Of a stretch of 47,432 nt of DNA, positions 42,616 to 47,432 are shown in pieces. A program made the translations under genes and the position numbers. The DNA comes from Cellvibrionaceae bacterium. GTDB lineage: Bacteria > Pseudomonadota > Gammaproteobacteria > Pseudomonadales > Cellvibrionaceae. Position 1 is the first letter of the stretch; each line of letters begins with the position of its first letter. The notes under the pieces were generated by a model. The model was not told where the DNA came from and did no database searches. It saw only the letters and a list, made by a program, of their open reading frames with translations. The stretch covers positions 1 through 47,432 of the forward strand of contig JAOXRT010000018.1 of the NCBI GenBank assembly GCA_025800365.1, read 5' to 3'.

Positions 42616-42800
42616 ATGCTCTCCTCGTGAATATGATCGTTGGTTTGTAAAATATGACGTGAGTCGGTCCAAAAACGTTTGTTTGGATTGTAGTTTTTAG
42701 CAAATTCTTGGTTGAGCTCAATAAATGCGCCAAAACCCCCGCCCAGCTTATGGTATAGTGCGGCCCAATTTTGCACAGTTTAAAGGTAGTGGATTCACCC

Positions 42801-43874
42801 ATGTCCCAAGCGTTTCCCGAGTTAAAGAATGATCGCTTTTTGCGCGCTCTATTACGTCAACCTGTAGATCTTACCCCAGTATGGATGATGCGCCAGGCTG
42901 GGCGCTATCTGCCGGAATATCGGGCTACTAGGGCCCAGGCCGGTGATTTCTTGTCGCTATGTAAGAACACTGAGCTGGCTTGTGAGGTTACCCTGCAGCC
43001 TCTTCGTCGCTACCAGCTAGATGCCTCAATTCTATTTTCAGACATCTTAACCGTGCCAGATGCGATGGGCCTAGGCCTTTATTTTGAAGCGGGTGAGGGG
43101 CCTAAGTTTAAAAAGCCGCTGCGCAGCGCTGCCGATATTGAGAATCTGCCTGTGGTGAATACGGCCCAGGATCTTAGCTATGTGACCGATGCAGTCTCTA
43201 TGATTCGCCGTGAGCTTAATGGCATGGTGCCTTTAATCGGCTTTACTGGCAGCCCTTGGACCTTAGCGACCTATATGATTGAAGGTGGCTCCAGTAAGGA
43301 TTACCGCCGTACCAAGGCGATGATGTATGACCAGCCTGAGTTGTTTCAGATCCTGTTAGATAAGCTGGTCGACTCGATCATCGATTACCTGAATTCGCAG
43401 ATTAAGGCAGGCGCTCAAGCGGTACAGATCTTTGATTCATGGGGTGGTGCACTGGCCCATGATGCATATCTGACCTACTCATTGCTGCCTATGAAGCGCA
43501 TTATCGATGGCTTGATTAAAGAGCATGATGGCCGCCAGGTGCCGGTCATTTTGTTCACTAAGGGTGGTGGTCAATGGCTTGAACCAATGGCGGATAGTGG
43601 TGCCCAGGCCTTGGGGCTGGATTGGACCACCAATATCGCCGATGCCCGTGCACGTGTGGGTAGTAAGGTGGCTTTGCAAGGCAATATGGACCCAAGCATC
43701 CTTTACGCCTCGCCTGATCGAATCCGACAGGAAGTAGGTACCATTCTTAAGGCCTTTGGAAAGGGTGAAGGGCACATCTTTAATTTGGGGCATGGAATTA
43801 CCCCAGAAGTGGACCCAGATCACGCTGGAGCCTTTATTTCAGCCGTTCACGAGCTGTCTGCAGACTATCACTAA
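42801..43874 (+). CDS. hemE: Uroporphyrinogen decarboxylase
   Basis: A 357-residue enzyme from ATG 42801; the frame is open upstream but the family starts here. It decarboxylates uroporphyrinogen III to coproporphyrinogen III in cytoplasmic haem synthesis. Signature 1 is [16 protein letters not shown] (about 27-42), signature 2 is [17 protein letters not shown] (about 145-161). [15 protein letters not shown] has the catalytic Asp, and [13 protein letters not shown] and [18 protein letters not shown] complete the barrel. Nearly every conserved block of E. coli HemE can be seen, and length is typical. It is divergent from the ECF sigma gene; a TATAGT string near 42755 may be a -10. Confidence 0.97.
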   Translation: MSQAFPELKNDRFLRALLRQPVDLTPVWMMRQAGRYLPEYRATRAQAGDFLSLCKNTELACEVTLQPLRRYQLDASILFSDILTVPDAMGLGLYFEAGEGPKFKKPLRSAADIENLPVVNTAQDLSYVTDAVSMIRRELNGMVPLIGFTGSPWTLATYMIEGGSSKDYRRTKAMMYDQPELFQILLDKLVDSIIDYLNSQIKAGAQAVQIFDSWGGALAHDAYLTYSLLPMKRIIDGLIKEHDGRQVPVILFTKGGGQWLEPMADSGAQALGLDWTTNIADARARVGSKVALQGNMDPSILYASPDRIRQEVGTILKAFGKGEGHIFNLGHGITPEVDPDHAGAFISAVHELSADYH

Positions 43875-43915
43875 TTGGTTGATTAGACTAAAATACCACC
43901 AAGGTAATTGTTTTT

Positions 43916-43936
43916 AGCCCAGCTATAAGCTGGGCT
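43916..43936. other. Hairpin downstream of hemE, no T-run
   Basis: AGCCCAGC and GCTGGGCT pair perfectly over 8 bp with a TATAA loop, 42 bp after the hemE stop and 53 bp before the HD-GYP start. It is preceded rather than followed by TTTTT, so it is not a standard terminator on the plus strand. It may attenuate transcription or protect an mRNA end. Confidence 0.5.
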
Positions 43937-43988
43937 TATAGCGAGACACGTTGGTTATTTGATCCCAAGCGGCTTCAAGGAGAGGACA

Positions 43989-45356
43989 TTGGGCTTAAAG
44001 CAGGTAAAGGTAGGCGTTAACGATTTGGTGCTGGGTATGTTTGTATCCGGTCTAGATCGCCCGTGGACGCAAACCCCTTTCCCGCTACAAGGCTTTTACC
44101 TCCGCGATCTAGAAGAGATCAACCAGCTTAAGCGCTACTGTAAGCATGTCTATATTGATGTGCAAAAAGGCAAGGGGCCCGCCAACCGGCCCCATTCGCT
44201 CGCGCCTATTCCCCGTAAAAAGACAGAAGCCCCTGAAAGAAGCCCTAGCAATCAGCCGCTGGATGTGAAAGTGACACCTTTGAAGGTGCGCCACAATGTC
44301 TATAGCCATTACACCCCCCTGAAGAATGAAGTCGAAGCGGCGCGAGCTTTGAATCAGCGTGTCGCTAAGGCGATTTCCGAGATCGATAAGGGCTTGGCCG
44401 GTCTCGATACCCAGGTGCTGTCGAATACGCGCAAAGTAGCGGGGGAAATGGTCGACAGTGTGTTGCGAAACCCTGACGCCTTGAGCTGGTTGAATCGAGT
44501 CCGCGATGCTGATGAGCATAGCTATAGCCACTCCGTTCGTAGTGCAATTTGGGCCATTTTATTTGGCCGCTATATTGGCTTGTCGAAAAAAGATTTGGAT
44601 GTCCTCGCCTTTGGGGTCTTGCTTAAAGACGTGGGCAAGGTCAAATTAGATGTCGCCTTACTGCGTAAAGAAAATCGAAGCGATGAAGAAGAGCTAGAGT
44701 ACGAGAAGTTTGTACTTTACGGTGTCGAAATTCTTCGTCAAAGCCGGCAGGTTGAGCCTCGAGCTATTGCTGTTGTTCACAGCCACTGTGAGCGCATTAA
44801 TGGCAGCGGTTTTCCGCAGCATTTAAAAGGCGACAAAATCCCTGTGCTGGGCCGTATTGCCGGCTTGGTTAGCTTTTACGATGAAATCAGTAATCCGCGT
44901 AATAACAGCAAAGCTCTGTCGCCTTCCCGTGCGGTAGCTCGTCTATACGAGTTACGTAATGTCGCCTTCCAAGAAGATTTAACGGTAGAGTTTATTCGAG
45001 CCATCGGCTTGTACCCTACGGGCACTTTGGTAGAGCTAAGTAGCGGTGAAGTCGCTGTGGTGGTAGAACAAAACTTTGAGCGTCGTCTAAAGCCCAAAGT
45101 CATGCTTGTGCTTGATAAGGATAAACAGCCCCTTAAAAAACAAGTTGTGGTTGATTTGGCCAAAAAAGATATTCGTCTACAAAAGCAGATCGATAAAGGC
45201 AAAAAGCGCTTACAGGATGTCGATCGAATTGAAATCTCTCACGACCTAGAGCCCTCTAGCTATCCAGTGGATATCGCGAAGGTGAGAGATGACTACTTGT
45301 TCAGTACCCAGCGCAAGGGCATTTTAGGGCGCATAAAACACTCTCTTATGGGATAG
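43989..45356 (+). CDS. Degenerate HD-GYP domain protein
   Basis: About 455 residues starting at TTG 43989, which lies 6 bp after AGGAG; the frame opens at 43959. The N-terminal DUF3391 domain (KVGVNDLVLGMFVSGLDRPWTQTPFPLQGFYLRD) precedes a helical linker and the HD-GYP domain from about residue 160. Active HD-GYP enzymes hydrolyse cyclic di-GMP using metal-binding HD, HHE and GYP motifs. Here HD is Lys-Asp (VLLKDVGKVKLD), HHE is His-Cys-Glu (VHSHCERINGSGFP), GYP is GFP, and the His expected near FVLYGVEIL is missing. The protein is therefore probably a nucleotide sensor or partner, not a phosphodiesterase. It lies after hemE and converges on psd. Confidence 0.85.
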   Translation: MGLKQVKVGVNDLVLGMFVSGLDRPWTQTPFPLQGFYLRDLEEINQLKRYCKHVYIDVQKGKGPANRPHSLAPIPRKKTEAPERSPSNQPLDVKVTPLKVRHNVYSHYTPLKNEVEAARALNQRVAKAISEIDKGLAGLDTQVLSNTRKVAGEMVDSVLRNPDALSWLNRVRDADEHSYSHSVRSAIWAILFGRYIGLSKKDLDVLAFGVLLKDVGKVKLDVALLRKENRSDEEELEYEKFVLYGVEILRQSRQVEPRAIAVVHSHCERINGSGFPQHLKGDKIPVLGRIAGLVSFYDEISNPRNNSKALSPSRAVARLYELRNVAFQEDLTVEFIRAIGLYPTGTLVELSSGEVAVVVEQNFERRLKPKVMLVLDKDKQPLKKQVVVDLAKKDIRLQKQIDKGKKRLQDVDRIEISHDLEPSSYPVDIAKVRDDYLFSTQRKGILGRIKHSLMG

Positions 45357-45357
45357 A

Positions 45358-45381
45358 AAAAGCTGCGCCCTAACAGCTTTT
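45358..45381. terminator. Bidirectional intrinsic terminator between HD-GYP gene and psd
   Basis: AAAAGCTG (45358-45365) and CAGCTTTT (45374-45381) form an 8-bp stem with the loop CGCCCTAA between the convergent gene ends. The A-rich and T-rich arm ends supply a T-run on either strand. The stem core is short, so strength is moderate. Confidence 0.6.
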
Positions 45382-45400
45382 CCCAATAATTTTCTTTCAC

Positions 45401-46282
45401 TTATTCTTCAGGGCTGCTCTCGTTGCTGGCTTTAGTTTCTTGCCCCATGACTTGCCCCATCACAGTTGAGCTGCCAGCGCTTAATTCTTCTTGCCAGTTC
45501 ATTGTGTCTTTGGCAAATAAAACGATCGCCGTAGAGCCAAGTTTAAAGCGGCCCATTTCTTCACCTTTTTCGAGTGTAATGTCATCGATAATTTGGTCGT
45601 AGTCATGGCGAACAATTTGTTTTAGCTGTGGCGTGATTTGGCCGGCCCAAACGGTTTCGATACTGGCGACAATCATGGCGCCAACGAGTACTACGGCCAT
45701 TGGTCCTATGTCGGTATCGAAAACACAAACCACTCGTTCATTTCGGGCAAACAAACGTGGAACATTTTCAGCGGTGGTTTCGTTAACTGAAAATAAATCG
45801 CCAGGCACGTGAATCATGCTGCGCAGCTTACCGGCGCGAGGCATGTGAACACGATGATAATCTTTAGGTGATAAATACACCGTGGCAAATTTGCCATCAT
45901 TAAATTCGGCCGCTAAATCGTTAGCACCACCCAGCAATTCTAGGGTGCTATAGCTTTGACCTTTGGCTTGAAAAATTCGGCCGTGCTGAATATCGCCAAG
46001 CTGACTGATCGCCCCATCGGCTGGAAAAACAATACTGTTTTCATTGTTATCAATTGGGCGTGCGCCTTCTTTTAGAGCGCGCGTAAAAAAGTCATTAAAG
46101 CTTGCATAAGCGCAAGGATCTTCTTCGGCGGCTTCGCTCATATCAATATCAAAACGATCGACAAACCAGCGAGTGAAAGGATCTTTTAACCATTTGCTTT
46201 GGCTATTGGCGATCTTACCCATTAGGCGTGACAGCAAATGCTGGGGCACCAAGTATTGAAAGGCAATAAATAACTTGTCCAT
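45401..46282 (-). CDS. psd: Phosphatidylserine decarboxylase proenzyme
   Basis: A 293-residue inner-membrane enzyme that converts phosphatidylserine to phosphatidylethanolamine. The self-cleavage site is LGST at 248-251, where Ser250 becomes the pyruvoyl group of the alpha chain. Other conserved blocks are YASFNDFFTRALKEGARP (about 59-76), FPADGAISQLG (about 86-96; includes the Asp of the autocatalytic centre), LSPKDYHRVHMPRAG (about 137-151) and PGDLFSVN. Length fits the type I bacterial proenzymes. It lies 13 bp after the rhodanese gene on the same strand, the same order as rhdA-psd in pseudomonads. The C-terminal extension beyond NWQEEL is Ser/Glu rich. Confidence 0.96.
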   Translation of the reverse strand: MDKLFIAFQYLVPQHLLSRLMGKIANSQSKWLKDPFTRWFVDRFDIDMSEAAEEDPCAYASFNDFFTRALKEGARPIDNNENSIVFPADGAISQLGDIQHGRIFQAKGQSYSTLELLGGANDLAAEFNDGKFATVYLSPKDYHRVHMPRAGKLRSMIHVPGDLFSVNETTAENVPRLFARNERVVCVFDTDIGPMAVVLVGAMIVASIETVWAGQITPQLKQIVRHDYDQIIDDITLEKGEEMGRFKLGSTAIVLFAKDTMNWQEELSAGSSTVMGQVMGQETKASNESSPEE

Positions 46283-46295
46283 GAATAATGTTTAC

Positions 46296-47114
46296 CTATG
46301 AAGAAATTTCTGTATCACTAAGATTACCCCACTCTGACCAGGAGCCTGGGTAGGCTCTGACATCGTAGTCTAATGCCTTAGCGATCAAATAAGTTAAGCC
46401 TGAGCGGTGGTGGGTTTGGCAATGGGTAACGATAGGACGACTGCCATCGATACCTAGTGCTTTTAAATAACCCCGCGCATCAGTACGAATTTTCAGATGT
46501 TTTTCTCGATCCATAAAATCGAGCCAGTTGCCATTAATAGCTCCAGGAATGTGTCCGCCACGTTCGGCAAGCACTTTTTCGGCGCGAAATTCTTCTGGGC
46601 TGCGGGCATCCCAAATATCGATGCTGCCTGGGGCGCCCAATAAAAACTCAATTTCTTTACGCTCAACGCTCGGGGCTTCGCTAATGCTAAATGCGTAGCT
46701 GGCGGCTTGTTGCGCCTCAGATTCACCAGCCTCAAGTGTGCCTGCAATAGCCTGCCAAGCGGTCAGGCCGCCATTAAGATAGCTGTAGCTGTGAAAGCCA
46801 ATGCAATCGAGCAGCCAAATAAAGCGTCCGGCCCAGCCTCCACCTTCATTATCGTAGATCAGTAAGTGGCTGTCCGCTTGCAGGCCTAGTTTATCGACAA
46901 TGCCTTGCAGTTGCTCTTGCTCGGGTAATAAACCCGGTGGTTTACCACCGCGAGTCGTGGCCTTGGGTTCTATATGAATAGCACCAGGTAAGTGGCCCTT
47001 GAGATAACTTTCGCGATCGCAAAGATCAACAATAATAAGTTGGGCGGGAGCCTCTAGGGTTTGGAAGTCCTCTGGCTCAACAATTAGGGGCAACAATGTG
47101 GAAGCTCCTGGCAT
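46296..47114 (-). CDS. rhdA: RhdA-type two-domain thiosulfate sulfurtransferase
   Basis: A 272-residue sulfurtransferase with two rhodanese domains. The first (about 8-125) is the inactive half: YLKGHLPGAIHIEP and LLIYDNEGGGWAGRFIW, with Asp where the Cys would be. The second (about 148-268) carries catalytic Cys232 in the loop HCQTHHRS. That exact loop is known from Azotobacter RhdA and sets these apart from SseA (CGSGVT) and bovine rhodanese (CRKGVT). GHIPGAINGNWLDFMD is the domain's conserved CH2-like block. It moves sulfane sulfur to cyanide or protein acceptors in the cytoplasm. It is first in the pair with psd. Confidence 0.9.
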   Translation of the reverse strand: MPGASTLLPLIVEPEDFQTLEAPAQLIIVDLCDRESYLKGHLPGAIHIEPKATTRGGKPPGLLPEQEQLQGIVDKLGLQADSHLLIYDNEGGGWAGRFIWLLDCIGFHSYSYLNGGLTAWQAIAGTLEAGESEAQQAASYAFSISEAPSVERKEIEFLLGAPGSIDIWDARSPEEFRAEKVLAERGGHIPGAINGNWLDFMDREKHLKIRTDARGYLKALGIDGSRPIVTHCQTHHRSGLTYLIAKALDYDVRAYPGSWSEWGNLSDTEISS

Positions 47115-47432
47115 AGCAATTCCTTATTCTTCTCTAAAGCGTTTTTCGGGCGCGTAGGGGCTATTGTATGCCAAGCTAGAAGCTCGCGCTAACGCTATAG
47201 CAAAGCTTAAGGCAGCTCTGAATAATACAGGTTTTGCTCAGCGGAGCCCCGAAGCGCTTAGCTACTAGGCGCGCTTCGCCGGCAATGGCCACAGCCCTTG
47301 GCGAGAAGCACCTCGATTACGACGTGGACGTGAAGCCTGAACTAATCTGCATTACTTAACGATTAGGACATATGGCTAAGATTTTAGCTGCTGTAGTAAG
47401 GCTTGATGAAAGCCATGACCTAGCTGTTTGAA
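47115..47432. other. 318-bp tail without a recognisable gene
   Basis: This stretch upstream of rhdA holds its promoter region and then sequence without a convincing frame. A 19-codon frame from ATG 47374 ends at the window edge and is too short to support. No hairpin with a T-run, tRNA or repeat-family copy was seen. In relatives, motor or GTPase genes often lie beyond rhdA, but none is visible here. Confidence 0.5.

Noticed and set aside
43916-43936. Terminator for hemE
   Set aside because: The stem is good but the T-run lies before and not after it on the coding strand, so it is listed only as a hairpin.
47210-47350. Possible tRNA or structured RNA
   Set aside because: No cloverleaf, no conserved T-loop and no paired arms of useful length were found.
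47374-47431. Short frame at the window end
   Set aside because: Only 19 codons with no supporting context.

Overview
The window reads as chromosomal backbone from a Gram-negative gammaproteobacterium, most likely a free-living marine or aquatic one. Support comes from waaA (Kdo transfer to lipid A), hemE, psd beside an RhdA-type rhodanese, outer-membrane-type lipoprotein signals, two LysR regulators and a LytS/LytTR pair. The suggestion of a Cellvibrionales-like lineage is only my inference from gene flavour and the repeat style. I saw no rRNA, tRNA, CRISPR array, transposase or phage structural gene.

Layout. 1-6732: end of an unknown gene, a small membrane protein, a very large secreted sortilin/VPS10-like beta-propeller protein, a superinfection-immunity-like membrane protein, a LytS-type kinase with its LytTR regulator, and a DUF4269 protein. 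6736-11370: a GMC oxidoreductase, a DUF2971 gene broken by one in-frame stop, an inverted-repeat element, and an aldo-keto reductase/FAD oxidoreductase pair. 11472-15426: waaA, facing an M48 peptidase plus DUF898 membrane protein. 15676-17981: a compact run of DUF2750, radical SAM, thioesterase and SmrA genes. 18055-20984: three tandem, membrane-anchored, partly paralogous proteins of unknown function. 20986-23644: LysR regulator divergent from an SDR plus two tautomerase-like proteins. 23693-27631: zinc-ribbon coiled-coil membrane protein, scoAB CoA transferase and a divergent LysR. 27633-29407: a lipoprotein serine protease and a small exported protein. 29669-33994: a molybdenum hydroxylase operon (2Fe-2S subunit, molybdopterin subunit, XdhC chaperone, MocA-like cofactor nucleotidyltransferase). 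34296-40497: miscellaneous enzymes (SDR, PLD nuclease, alpha/beta hydrolase, MBL hydrolase, two thioesterases, TPR-Asp/Asn hydroxylase). 40604-42615: ECF sigma factor, putative membrane anti-sigma partner and DUF4097 protein. 42801-47114: hemE, a degenerate HD-GYP protein, psd and rhdA.

The strongest non-genic signal is a family of REP-like palindromes built on GGGGTCAGA...TCTGACCCC. There are five single hairpins (70, 420, 3900, 23646, 33979) and two homologous bipartite units of about 85 bp (24934 and 25109) flanking an intrinsic terminator. Two copies form the 3' ends of reading frames and one is followed by a T-run, so it probably works as a terminator. A second class of palindromic element occurs at 9228-9328 and 34043-34225, sharing a GCGCCATGGA core. 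Neither class has a mobilising enzyme in the window.

The most interesting protein-level points are the HD-GYP protein lacking most of its metal ligands, an SDR with Phe in place of the catalytic Tyr next to two tautomerases, the tandem Cys-pair membrane proteins, and the nonsense-interrupted DUF2971 gene.
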